Shown: in pieces, positions 23,546-34,243 of the stretch
Position numbering within the stretch: the stretch's first letter is position 1
How the letters are laid out: each line of letters starts with the position of its first letter
Notes under the pieces: generated by a model
Database searches by the model: none
What the model was told of the DNA's origin: nothing
Seen by the model: only the letters and a program-made list of their open reading frames with translations
Program-made: the position numbers and the translations under genes
Assembly: GCA_000697335.1 (NCBI GenBank)
Contig: JNEM01014771.1
Location: 25,370-89,369 of the forward strand
DNA: 64,000 nt
From: Conidiobolus incongruus B7586
Lineage: Eukaryota > Entomophthoromycota > Entomophthoromycetes > Entomophthorales > Conidiobolaceae
Reading direction: 5' to 3'

Positions 23546-24964
23546 TTAATATATATGTATAATTATTAATAATAAAAATACCTTATAAAACTATAATAAT
23601 AGTTATTTAATAATTATATAAAATACCAATATTAGTTATTTTATCTTAAATATTTCAATATTAAAAAAATTTAGAAAAATTGATTAATATATATTAATAT
23701 CAAAAAATAGTAAAATAATTGAATACAAATAATATCATATCAAAATTATAATTAGAATTATTTGTTTATTATAAAAATATTATTTATAATGATATCAAAA
23801 TAAATCAAATAATTTTTGAAATAGAAACATTTTGCTGCAAAATATTATATGAAAATACTAAATTTAATAGAATAAGAATAAATATGATTGATATAGCAGA
23901 ACAATGATAAAAACTTTTATGATACTCTATATCAACTTATAATCATTTGATTTTTGAAAATGAATTTCAATATATATAGTCACTTTTTATCAAAAATAAT
24001 ATATACTGAATATATCAAAATAAATGATAAACATTAGGCATGTACATATATCAGCATACATGTAATAATATTCTTTTTATCAAGTTGAACTTTAATTAGA
24101 ACTAATTATGATCCATGTTAGAGTGTGTTATACAATATCAAAAATGTGTGCACAATTCAAATTTTCCTTGAATTGAAATTATTGATACCAAGCACTATTA
24201 TCCTTTAATTTACCAAATATTTTAAAATATATTTTTATCACTTTTTTAAAGATATTTAATAATAATCATTGATTATTAATAGATTTCATTTGTTGAATTT
24301 AATTTTTGACAAACTTTATCTAGATTTACAAATTTTCTACTATTCAAACACTATTCGTTTTAATCAGATACAGGTTTAAATCTAATCCAAACTGGTTAAC
24401 CTTTAATTTCAAAATTTGAAATTTATTTTGTGAATGGATCGAATTCATAAATTTAATCTGCGGTTGGAATGCATATTTATTTATGAGAAAATAAAGTTTC
24501 AAAAGTTAAAAAATTGTAAGTAAATATTACATTATTAAAATCATAGTTAAATATAATTTGTGATTTTTTCGTTGATTGAGGATTCACATTTTTTGAATCA
24601 GATCTTATCTATTTTTATTATATTTCTTATTGATAAAATTTCTTAATTCAATAATTGGTTAATGTATTTGAAATATAATCCAAAAACGAAATATGATAGA
24701 ATCAAAATTATCGGTTTCAACAATATTAAACTGATCAGAACATTTAAAAAAATAATTTAGGATATAATTCTGCATTAAAATTTAAACACGTTTGAATCCA
24801 GAATATACAAGTTTATTACAATATCCAAAGGAAATTCAATTAAAGGATGTTTGGATAGATGACATTAGCACGATACATGAAACTTATTCGGGGACAAATT
24901 AGTAATCGAACCTCAAAGAGTTTGTATTGGTATGAAATCATTTCCCATTTAATTTGAATGCAGT
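23546..24964. other. Upstream region of AKR copy 3
   Basis: Low-complexity A/T sequence grades into less biased DNA after about 24100. No gene recognised. It probably contains the regulatory region of the AKR gene at 25039. Confidence 0.45.
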
Positions 24965-24972
24965 TATAAAAG
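24965..24972 (+). promoter_or_regulatory. TATA box of third AKR gene
   Basis: TATAAAAG starts 74 bp upstream of the ATG at 25039, in a comparatively GC-rich context (AGCGTGAGTTGGGTCACCTG follows). Spacing is identical to the AKR gene at 3503. Confidence 0.6.
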
Positions 24973-25038
24973 CGTGAGTTGGGTCACCTGAATACAATAA
25001 TAATTAATTAAAATTCAACAACAAAATATTCAATAAAA

Positions 25039-26172
25039 ATGACCAAAATGATTTATCGCAGATTGGGACGTAGTGGTCTCAAGGTTTCAGTCCTCTCCTT
25101 TGGTGGATGGTAATTCATACTATTATTAATAATATCCATTATCATATTAATCATAATATTTCTTGTTTTAGGTTGACCGTTGGTAACACTGTCGATCAAG
25201 GTAAGCAATATAATATTCTAAAATACTACGATTGAATCTAATATATCTTCTGCAGCTTTGACTGATAAATTAATGAAGGCTGCTTTTGACAATGGTATTA
25301 ATTTCTTCGATAATGCTGAAGTTTACGCTCATGGTCAAAGCGAAATTGTCATGGGTCAAGCTATCAAGAACAATGGTTTCAAGCGTGAAGACATCGTTGT
25401 TGCTACTAAGATTTTCTTCGGTACTGGAGGTTGGGGTCCTAATGCCAATGGCTTATCCAAAAAACACTTGATTGAAGGTGCTAATGCCAGTTTAAAACGT
25501 CTTCAATTGGATTATGTCGATTTGATCTTTGCTCATCGTCCTGATCCTGAAGTTCCTATGGAAGAAGTCGTTCGTGGATTCAACTTCTTGATTAGTCAAG
25601 GAAAAGCTTTCTACTGGGGTACCAGTGAATGGAGTGCTCAACAAATCACTGAAGCTCACACTATTGCCCAAAGATTAGGTTTAGAAGGCCCCGTTATGGA
25701 ACAACCCCAATACAACTTATTCGAAAGAGAAAAGATGGAAAAAGAATACCTTCCCATCTTCGAAAACTTTGGTTTGGGAACCACTATCTGGAGTCCTCTT
25801 GCCTCTGGTCTTTTGACTGGTAAGTACAACAATGGCATTCCTGAAGGAAGTCGTTTAAGTGCTAAGAAAGGAGATGCCACTATTCTTGCTGCTCAACATA
25901 ATACACCCGAAGGACAAGCCAAGATTGAAAAGGTTCGTAAATTAGCTCCAATTGCTGAGAAACTTGGTTGTACCCTTGCACAATTATCCATTGCTTGGTG
26001 TGTCAAGAACCCCAATGTCTCCACTGTCATTACTGGTGCTTCTAAAGTTGAACAACTTGAAGATAACTTGAAGTCTCTTGATATTGTTGATAAATTAACT
26101 CCTGAAATCCTTGAAGAAATTGAGCAAATCTTCCAAACTAAGCCCACTCCCGTGCCCAATCTCAGAGGATAA
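25039..26172 (+). CDS. Aldo-keto reductase, AKR6 / Kv-beta-like family (copy 3)
   Basis: Exons 25039-25109, 25172-25200 and 25256-26172 give 338 residues. Catalytic tetrad: Asp52 and Tyr57 (FDNAEVY), Lys85 (ATKIFF), His127 (FAHRPD). The barrel is followed by the cofactor-binding WSPLASG and the VSTVITGASKVEQLE region, ending in NPN/PVPNLRG. Codons are the most C-ending of the AKR copies (for example AACAATGGTTTCAAGCG), which fits a highly expressed gene and makes it the likely main copy. It is the closest relative of the 3' half of the pseudogene at 15863. It is presumably cytosolic and NADPH-dependent; substrate unknown. Confidence 0.94.
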
Positions 26173-26653
26173 ATATTAAGTTGTAAATTTTAATTCAATT
26201 AAATAAATCATTTTGCCTCATCATTGAATTAGTGTTGTCACCATTATATTCGACAAACTTATTATCAAATATCAATAATATATATTAATCAAATTGTAGT
26301 TTTTATTTCCTTAATATATCATTTGTGAAAAAAATTAATTAGACAAATAGATAACCAAAATACTGTATTCAAAAATGAAAAATGATATAACAAACTATAT
26401 TTATGATCAATTAACTTTCAATATATCCGCTATAATATAATATTTTTATTGATCAAAAATCAGAAATGATTTGTTTATTTCTGATTTATCAATCAAGCAA
26501 TAAAATGAAGCCTTTATCCCATAAATAAAATTCAAAAAATTATATCATATAAATATATCTGAATAAATTCAAATTCGTTTAATATAGCTTTTCAGTTTTA
26601 ATTTTTAAATATCTATTTAAACTTGAATATAACCTAAATAATTTTAATTTAAA
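26173..26653. other. Short intergenic spacer
   Basis: 480 bp between AKR copy 3 and RRP36, both on the plus strand. AT-rich; no motif recognised apart from a small inverted repeat around ATCAGAAATGATTTG...TTTCTGAT (about 26458-26490), which could help 3'-end formation. Confidence 0.4.
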
Positions 26654-27429
26654 ATGAGTTTAAATACGACCACTAAAACTAAACAATCTAAAAAAGAGTA
26701 ATTCAACCGAAAAAATATCAATGATAAAATTGAATTATTAATTATTTAAATTAGACCCACATTTATGAGTGCCAAAAAACCAGTTAGTAGGTTGAGACAA
26801 GTTGTTGAAGTACCCAAAAAAGTAAATATCAATGATACAAAAATTATGTGATATAAATTAATAATTTTGCAATTCAGACCAATAGAGATCCCCGTTTTGA
26901 ACATATATCAGGAAAATTTAACGAAGATTTATTTAAAAAGAGTTATGCATTCGTGGATGAGATCAAAAAACAAGAGTTGAAAGAATTGAGAAAGGAAGTA
27001 AATAAGACTAAAGATGCTCAATTGAAGAGTGAATTGAAGAAAAAATTGGAAGCTGAAGTAAATATAATATCATTGGTTATTGAAAAGCTGTTTTATTAAT
27101 ATTATCATGTAGCTATCAAAACAAAATATTGAAAAACAAAGGGAAGAAAAACAAAAGCTAAAGAGAGAGTTACGTAAGAATGAAATGAAATTAATTAAAC
27201 AAGGGAAGAAACCTTTCTTCTTAAAGAAATGTAATATTAATATCTCACAATTTCATAATTTTATAACTAATGTTACTATTTAGCTCATATCAAACAAATT
27301 GAACTAACTAAGAAATTCAACGAAATGAAGGATAAAGTTAATATCGATAAATTGTTGGAGAAGAGGAGGAAACGCAACGCTAATAAGGATCACAAAGCTC
27401 TCCCCTTTAAAAGAAGACAAACTGAATAA
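26654..27429 (+). CDS. RRP36: rRNA processing protein Rrp36
   Basis: Five exons: 26654-26697, 26755-26821, 26878-27057, 27113-27230 and 27284-27429, encoding 184 residues. Rrp36 is a nucleolar SSU-processome component needed for early pre-18S rRNA cleavages. The family signatures appear in order: SAKKPVSRLRQVV, RDPRFEHISGKFNEDLFKKS, a long charged coiled-coil region, KQGKKPFFLKKS and the terminal LLEKRRKRNANKDHKALPF. Exon joins restore the frame at each conserved block. The start at 26654 was chosen because splicing 26697 to 26755 keeps the frame into the conserved EPTFMSAKKPVSRLR. Very Lys/Glu-rich, as usual for the family. All four introns are 53-57 nt. Confidence 0.9.
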
Positions 27430-29504
27430 TTTGACCTCTCAACTGGTTAATACTGTACTTAATATTATATGTGTAGATCTAATGTTATCACTGTTTTTAA
27501 TAAATATCATTTAATTATTTTATTCATAGATGAATATTATAGTAAAATATAATTCTCACTATTATACATTTACACATCAACTTTGGACATATATCTGTTT
27601 TAATTACTCAAATCAATACAAGTTTGATCAAATAATAATTAATAGCTTTGATCTCATTAAACTAATAAAATTATCAATTTCTTGAATTTTTTCTTTATTT
27701 TTAACCTTTTGATTATTTATTGAAACCAATATGTATAGGTTCAATGAATCAGATTTTAATTTATTCTTGAAATGTAAGAGGCAAAAAGTGCCAATAAATA
27801 AGCTATCATTATCCAATATCATATCAGTTAAACAGAAAAAACATCAATCTTTTTTGAATATTTATTATAAATTTTGATATTAGTTCAAAATCAGAAATAA
27901 AGCATTTATCTTCACTTTTTTCTTGACACTTGATAATATATTCCATATCATTAAAATAAAATATACTAATTTCCATTCCTTAGATAATATCAATAGATTT
28001 AGTTACTTGAAACATGTATAAAATTTAATATTAGTGAATTGATTATTAGGTTATTGCTAATGAACAACAATAACAAATGTTAAATACAATAAAACTTATA
28101 TCATTGTATTAAACTTAATTATTGAGCATTTTTATAATTTTTAGGTTATAATCAATAGTCTTTATAAACTAAATCAACCTATAAATTAATTATTCTCATA
28201 TATAATAATTAGTTATTTTTGTATTATTTTAAATATATTAATTACTAAAATATATATTATCATCAACCAAGATATTATTCAATAATTCAATGTTAATTAT
28301 ACTTTATTTCATAATTAAAGTAGTACATTTATACTATTCTTAATTGTGATAAAATAAATACAAGATTATTATGACAAATATAGAATCAAATGAAATGTGT
28401 ATAAACTGAAATTAGGAAAATAAATGAAATTTACATTTATTATAATTAAATCATGTACTTATGTTGTATGTCAATATTATATATGATTATATTATTTCAA
28501 ATACATCTTTAGCTATCTCAAGATGAACTTTCGTTTCAAATAATTACATTATACCAAAAATCATCACATTGTAATTATTGCAGTTTACATTTTATATTTT
28601 CATTAAATATTAAGTAGAATAATATCAAATCTTATAAATGGATGATTAATTTAATTTCGTTTTATTTAACTAATATTGCAACTTTAAATTATTCTTACAT
28701 ATACTTGTCAATCAACAAAATTGTTTATAAACTTGGTTAATATTTATATTCTTAGGAACAGGAATTTCATATTAATTAAAATATTTTTATGTAGAAATTG
28801 AAAGAATTTATTAAATTTTGTATAATTTATATAATTTATCAATGTGGTTACTTTTAAATATATTGTTATATACATATATATACCTATATATTTGAAAGAT
28901 ATTGATTAGATTATTATAGTCAATATTTTTATAGACAACAATGGTTTTAAAAAATTATCTGAATCCTCAAAGATCAAGGTGGATAAATCAAAATGTGATG
29001 ATGATAGTGCAGGGTTTCTGAATTTTCTCATCATAGGGTTGTATATTCTTGTGATTTTTCTTAAGTTATTTTTGTTAGGTAGTTTGAATATTGTTAGATA
29101 ATTTTAGTACATGGATCCAAATTAAACTCTTTTCAATATATTTTTCAAAGGCTTTATTATTGCATTTTTTCAACTTATTTGGAACTTATCCTTGGCTCAA
29201 GTACAATTACAACTAAGTCCAAATTCCATTCACATCCCACAATTAAAATAATAGCAAAATATAACAGCTTTTAATAAAACTAATTTGATAAAATATAATC
29301 TTTCAAGTACAATATTCAAAAATCCTAAAAAATCCAAATTCAATTGATTTGATGATCAAATGTGACTGATCTTAACTAAATTGTCGACCTTATCTAAATT
29401 CAGTTGAAATTGATGGCATCCACCACTCTTTACATTAAATATATACTAACAATCAATCACAAGTCATTTATAGTATTAAATACATATAATTAATTTTGAT
29501 TATA
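27430..29504. other. Intergenic region, no gene recognised
   Basis: About 2.1 kb of AT-rich DNA. A minus-strand open frame of 64 codons (27628-27822) has protein-like composition but no start context, intron pattern or family I recognise. A less AT-rich patch at about 29100-29450 precedes the BCAT pseudogene and may be its old promoter. Confidence 0.4.
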
Positions 29505-32281
29505 ATGGGTTCAGCAAATGAAAATAACAACAATTTAAAATATTCTAGTGAACAAGTAGCTAATCATACAAATTCTGAACTGAGACCCTTTGAATGTAAG
29601 TAATTCAAATTTAGTGTTTTGTATTATATTGTATTTTTTCAATTTAATGACTTACTCAAAATGTATTTTAGATCCTCTAAATTTTAATCTATATATGTAA
29701 GAATTCGATAAAGATTTGATTATTCTATACTTTATCATTTTTAATAACACTGAGAATAATTCCTTGATCTACAATAAAAATCAATTTGCATTTATATATC
29801 TGAATAATTTAGTCATAGTCATATATCTTCTTCTTTTAATAACATTTTCATTCATACGATCTTCAACGATTTACTAATTGAATCTTAAACAAATAGACTG
29901 CTGATCTCAAAATTACAAAAACTACTAATCCTAAACCACTTAAACATAACCAAGAATTACTCTTTGCGGATTCCTTCTCTGACCACATGTTCGAAGTAGA
30001 TTGGCATAGTGAGAAAGGATTGTCCAACCCAGAAATTAAACCTTACTAACCTCTCGTCCTCGATCTCAGTTCAATTGTCTTTCACTATGCGTTCAATTGC
30101 TTTGAGGATATGAAAGCTTACAGGGGAGTGAATGGTGAAATAAGACCCTTTCGCCCCGATTTGAATATGTCACGCCTTAATTGCTCCGCTGAACGTATCG
30201 CTCTACCTGCCTTTGACGGTGATCAATTAATTGAATGAATTAAAAAACTGGTAAAATTGGAAGAACGTTCGATCTCTAGCAAAAAAGGATACTCCCTCTA
30301 TATTCGTACCACTTTGATCAGTACTCAAGAATATATTGGTGTTACTCCCTCCAATAAGGCTAAATTGTTTGTCTTTTTTTTCAGTAGGTCCTTGTTTCAA
30401 TACTGGATTCAAGGCTGTATCTCTTTTGGCTATTTCAACATACATCTGTGCCTGGCCAGATGGTACTGGTAATACCAAGGTTGGTGGTAACTATGCTCCT
30501 GGTATCAAACCCCAAATTCACATCAACCAATAGAATTGTGCTCAGTACTTGTGGCTGTTTGGCCCTGAAGAATATTTGACAAAAGTAGGTGCTATGAACT
30601 GCTTCATTTACTGGAAGAATGAAGAAGGTGAACTTGAACTTGCCATACCTCCTCTCAATGGTATTACCATAGAATTGAAGAAATGGGAAATTTTTTAATT
30701 TCTAATTTTTCAAACATATTATTAATTTCAAATAAAAAAATATATACAAAACAAATAAGAAAATAAATAGTTTTGAATTATATATATATATAATAATTTT
30801 TTTGATTAAAAAATTAATTTTTTAAAATTGGTTGTTTAATTTAATTATATTTAAACCAAATAATAATCATTAAAAGTTTTTTATTTTAGTATTAATAAAA
30901 CTTAACCACAAACCCTTTAAAATCATTTAAAATTTACAAGTAGCTTTTAATAATAAAATATTATCTAAATCAACAATTTATTATTAGGTAAATTATTTTA
31001 AAGTTAAAAAAGATTACTTAAAATTTATTAAAATCTAAAAGATTAATTTTAATAATTACTTTTTTAATTATTAATAAAATAAAAAAATATATTAAAAAAC
31101 AACTTTTTATTTTAATTTAAAAATTATTAAGATACTTTAATATTAGTTACATAAGTATTTTATATATATTAAACTTTAAATTAAAATTAATTAATAAAAA
31201 TATAAAATAAATATCTTATAATTTAACTAAAACTTAAAAAAAAGTTAAAATAGCTATTGTTAAATAAAACTTATTAAAGTATAGTTAAAAACTAAAGCTT
31301 TTATAATAAATTATTATAATTAATGAATTTTAATTTTTTTATAAAATTTTTTGTTAAAATATAAATTAAAATGTTAAATTAAATTAACCCCCTTTATAAA
31401 TTCCTTAAAATAAATACTTTATTAATAAATAAATGTTAATTATTATAATAAATTATAATAACATATATTATTTTTATTTAATTCTTAAAAGAAAATTAAT
31501 TAATAATAAACTTTATATTTTTCTAAATAAAACTATTTTTAATTAGTATTCTTAATATAATTTAAAAATACTCATTATTTTATATAATTATAAAATACTA
31601 AAATTATAAAAAACTTTTTAATTAAAAATAACTAAAAAAAAACTACTATATCTAATATATTCTTTAGATTATAACTTATGTAATTATAACTGTTTTAAGT
31701 AATTAAAAAACTAGCTTACAAGAAAAAAAATTTCTATAGAAAAATTTAATTAGTTTATAAAATATTAAATTTTAATCTTTAATAAAAAAATTATTTTTTA
31801 GATATTAAATCTTTACTAAAAATATAACAAAAAGTTATTAGAAATAAAAAAATTATTAATTTTATAATATATATTTATTATTACTTTTTATATATTAAAA
31901 TATTTATTTTTTTTCAATCACAAAAAATTCCCATTATTTAAATTACAAAGTAATATTATTCTACCAAGTGTTACATAATAATTAACCTTGGAATTAATTA
32001 AGTTTTAGGGTGAATTTGAAGTATAACAGCACTTTGTTACTATCCACAATATTAAACATACTATAAATAAGAAGAGACTGCTAGATATATTTAGATCAGG
32101 AATAGTCTACATTGTTTCTCCAATTAAAGACATTATTTACAATGGCAAAAGCTTGCAAATTCCTTTGGACCCTGATAATCCAGATAGTCAAGCTAGACCT
32201 ATTGCTACAAGATTTAATAACACTACCATAAACATATAATGTGGCAGGATTTCTTATGAATTTTTTGTTGTTGTTGATTAA
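29505..32281 (+). pseudogene. Dead branched-chain aminotransferase paralog, interrupted by a mariner
   Basis: Paralog of the intact BCAT at 37339 with the same one-intron layout: exon 1 from ATG 29505 to about 29596, then exon 2 from about 29897. Its exon 1 (MGSANENNNNLKYS...) lacks the Arg-rich presequence of the intact gene, so it was probably the cytosolic isoform. Exon 2 carries a stop in the IKPYQPL segment (CAA to TAA at 30047), another near 30234, a frameshift in a T run near 30370-30384 and a stop at about 30531. A 1290-bp mariner then splits it at 30664-31953. Homology resumes with TTATTCTACCAAGTGTTAC and continues to the end of the gene, with further damage. Confidence 0.9.
30664..31953 (+). 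mobile_element. Mariner element inside the BCAT pseudogene
   Basis: 1290 bp flanked by TA (30662-30663 and 31954-31955). Removing it restores GGTATTATTCTACC, the counterpart of GGTACCATTCTTCC in the intact BCAT, so the ends are well fixed. The inverted ends both begin TTAC and share ATGGGAA followed by a T run. It is the 18827-20140 mariner in the opposite orientation, with the transposase relic on the plus strand, also riddled with TAA/TAG. Confidence 0.9.
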
Positions 32282-32597
32282 ACTCTAAAGTTTGTCAATA
32301 TTAATTTACTAGTTAGATGATTAATTAGAAGTGATTAGCAAGTATAACCCATTCTGATAGCATTTTATACATCATTTCTTATCATTTAAATAATTTTTTA
32401 GAATTTAAAAACATAAAACATTGAATGATACAATGAATTATACAAATCAAATAGTATTTATAATAAAATGATATGAATATATAAAATAAAATTATTTTCA
32501 GATTGATGAATAAATTGAGAAAATTAGAGAAAAGTAATAGAGAGTAAAATATAAAAAAAATCCGAATAAATATAACTCTAGAAAAGTAAAGGATTAT
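32282..32597. other. Spacer between BCAT pseudogene and tRNA-His
   Basis: 315 bp of AT-rich sequence with no recognised element. It lies downstream of the minus-strand tRNA; the T-run terminator expected there is plausible but not distinct in this background. Confidence 0.35.
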
Positions 32598-32667
32598 GCC
32601 GTTGCGCGGAATCGAACCGCGGTCTGAGCGGCCACAACGCTTCGTACTACCACTATACTACAACGGC
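32598..32667 (-). tRNA. tRNA-His (GTG anticodon)
   Basis: Minus strand: acceptor GCCGTTG pairs with CAACGGC, the D arm is TAGTATAGTGGTAGTAC, the anticodon loop TTGTGGC has GTG at the anticodon, and the T arm is GCGGTTCGATTCCGCG. The anticodon stem GCG/CGC is intact, with an A/C mismatch at its outer end. No intron and no encoded CCA. As in other eukaryotes the G-1 would be added after transcription. Internal A and B boxes (TAGTATAGTGG, GGTTCGATTCC) serve as the pol III promoter. Confidence 0.96.
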
Positions 32668-33022
32668 TTGACTGAACAAAATCTAAATTAATTTAAATAA
32701 TCAAATGAATATTTAATCCATATTTTATATTTTTTTAATTCTCTTTTACCTTTATTGACATTAATTAAATCTATATTTAACTCTGCAATTTGCTACTATT
32801 TTATCTCATACATTTTTCATAATATTTTATATATAATACCATTACTTCATTCTATCGAATATAGCTAATTTTAACTATTTTCATTTCAATATCAAATATA
32901 AATTATACCTATTTTTAAAATTTTATAAATATTTTCATATTTTATTATCATTGAAAAACTATATTACTGTATATTTAATAAAAATTGAATAAATAAAGGA
33001 TTTTGATTTGAATTAATTGTAT
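32668..33022. other. Spacer between tRNA-His and dioxygenase gene
   Basis: 355 bp of AT-rich sequence with nothing recognised. It holds the 3' flank of the minus-strand dioxygenase gene and the 5' flank of the tRNA gene. Confidence 0.35.
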
Positions 33023-34243
33023 TTAATTTTGATAATGCAATGTTCTGAACTTGTTTTTGAAATCGTCCCAACTGACATACGCCCCCTTCAACCATCTATC
33101 GCTAGTGCTTGGATCGAACTCGGTACGCCCGTGCAAAACACGACGATTGGCGAAGAGGACACAGTCTCCTGGACTCATTTTAACTTGATAGAGATTCTTT
33201 GGTTGGTGAAGTGCTTCAGAGAATTGACTCAGTGCCTTGTAGAGCTTGGAGAGAGGGATATCTTTGAGAGGTACAATAGGTCCCTGAAATGGAGGTGCAA
33301 AGAATAGGTCGTAGTGCTCGTTGGGGTTAGATTTGATTGTGGGCCGAGTGTAACGATAGTAACGACCGTCATTGAGGTAATGAAAGGGAATTGGAACGGA
33401 TTGCAAGATCTCAAAGGATTCAGGATGGTGCTTTTTAACATATTCAATGGCACGATATCCGTCAACGAACAAACTATCACCGCCTTGAGCTTCGTTGGTC
33501 AAGCAGTGTAACAATTGAATACCTGGGGGACTTTCAAAGTATAATAGATCCATATGGAGACCTAAATCAAGAGACGTATATGCAATATTTTTGGCATTAG
33601 CTTCGCTCTTGACATTCCAGCTAAGGCCATAAAAGGTATTCATGATGTTACCAATTTGGGAGCCTACTTCTATGACGCTTTCTTGTTTGAGAGGAACACC
33701 TCGAATGAAGCATAAGCCATACTGAGCTAAGTAATTAATGGCTTTGCCCCAAATTTGACGATCGCCCATGAATTCTTCATAAGATAGATAAATATCTTTG
33801 ACAGGGAGAATACTAGCATCCCAGGATTTAGCAGATCCTTTAGCAATGAATGGATCATGTTCATAGTCATCATTAAAATAATTTTTAACCCACTCCAAGT
33901 CGTATATACTTTCATGGGCTTCATTGCGGTGATGGATGGAATTAGGGGCCCATATGATTTTCAATTGGTTGTGACTAACGCTCATGTGATCAATAGTAGG
34001 ATTAGTGTGGACATTGCAGGATGAATGCAACTTTTGCTGGTTGCTTGGATGGATACACTTTTCACATTTGCAATGATCACGTAGCCAGCTCTTGTTGACC
34101 TTGAGAGTGTCATTAATTACGAGTTCGTCATTGACTTGCTGGAGTTTGTAATTAAGAAAGGTAGGAGATAATTTAAATAAATTTAATTGAGTTGTGGAAA
34201 AATTAGATCTCTAAAATCTATGCTTAAATATATATCCATTCAT
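33023..34243 (-). CDS. Gamma-butyrobetaine dioxygenase-like Fe(II)/2-oxoglutarate oxygenase
   Basis: The frame is open from 34210 to the stop at 33023 (395 codons). The N-terminal zinc module has WLRDHCKCEKC (about 34052-34084) and the fourth zinc ligand His in NEAHESIYDLEWV. The TauD-type domain follows, with HMD (His159/Asp161 counting from the codon at 34030), His300 in RRVLHGR and Arg312 in DRWLKGAY. This matches gamma-butyrobetaine dioxygenase, last step of carnitine synthesis, somewhat better than trimethyllysine dioxygenase. The start is unresolved: no ATG lies upstream of the zinc module in the open stretch. The ATG at 34243 is in frame, with a presequence-like MNGYIFKHRF, but a TAG at 34213-34211 separates it. 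No donor GT lies between. The next in-frame ATG falls after the zinc ligands. Either a hidden 5' exon, a non-ATG start or recent damage. Confidence 0.85.

Noticed and set aside
33017-33511. Plus-strand frames over the dioxygenase
   Set aside because: Antisense to a clear conserved enzyme; no independent support.
33023-34243. Trimethyllysine dioxygenase rather than gamma-butyrobetaine dioxygenase
   Set aside because: The zinc module CKCEKC, TFYG-W, PPG-QLLHC and GGDS/VDG segments sit closer to the gamma-butyrobetaine enzyme; not excluded, but second choice.
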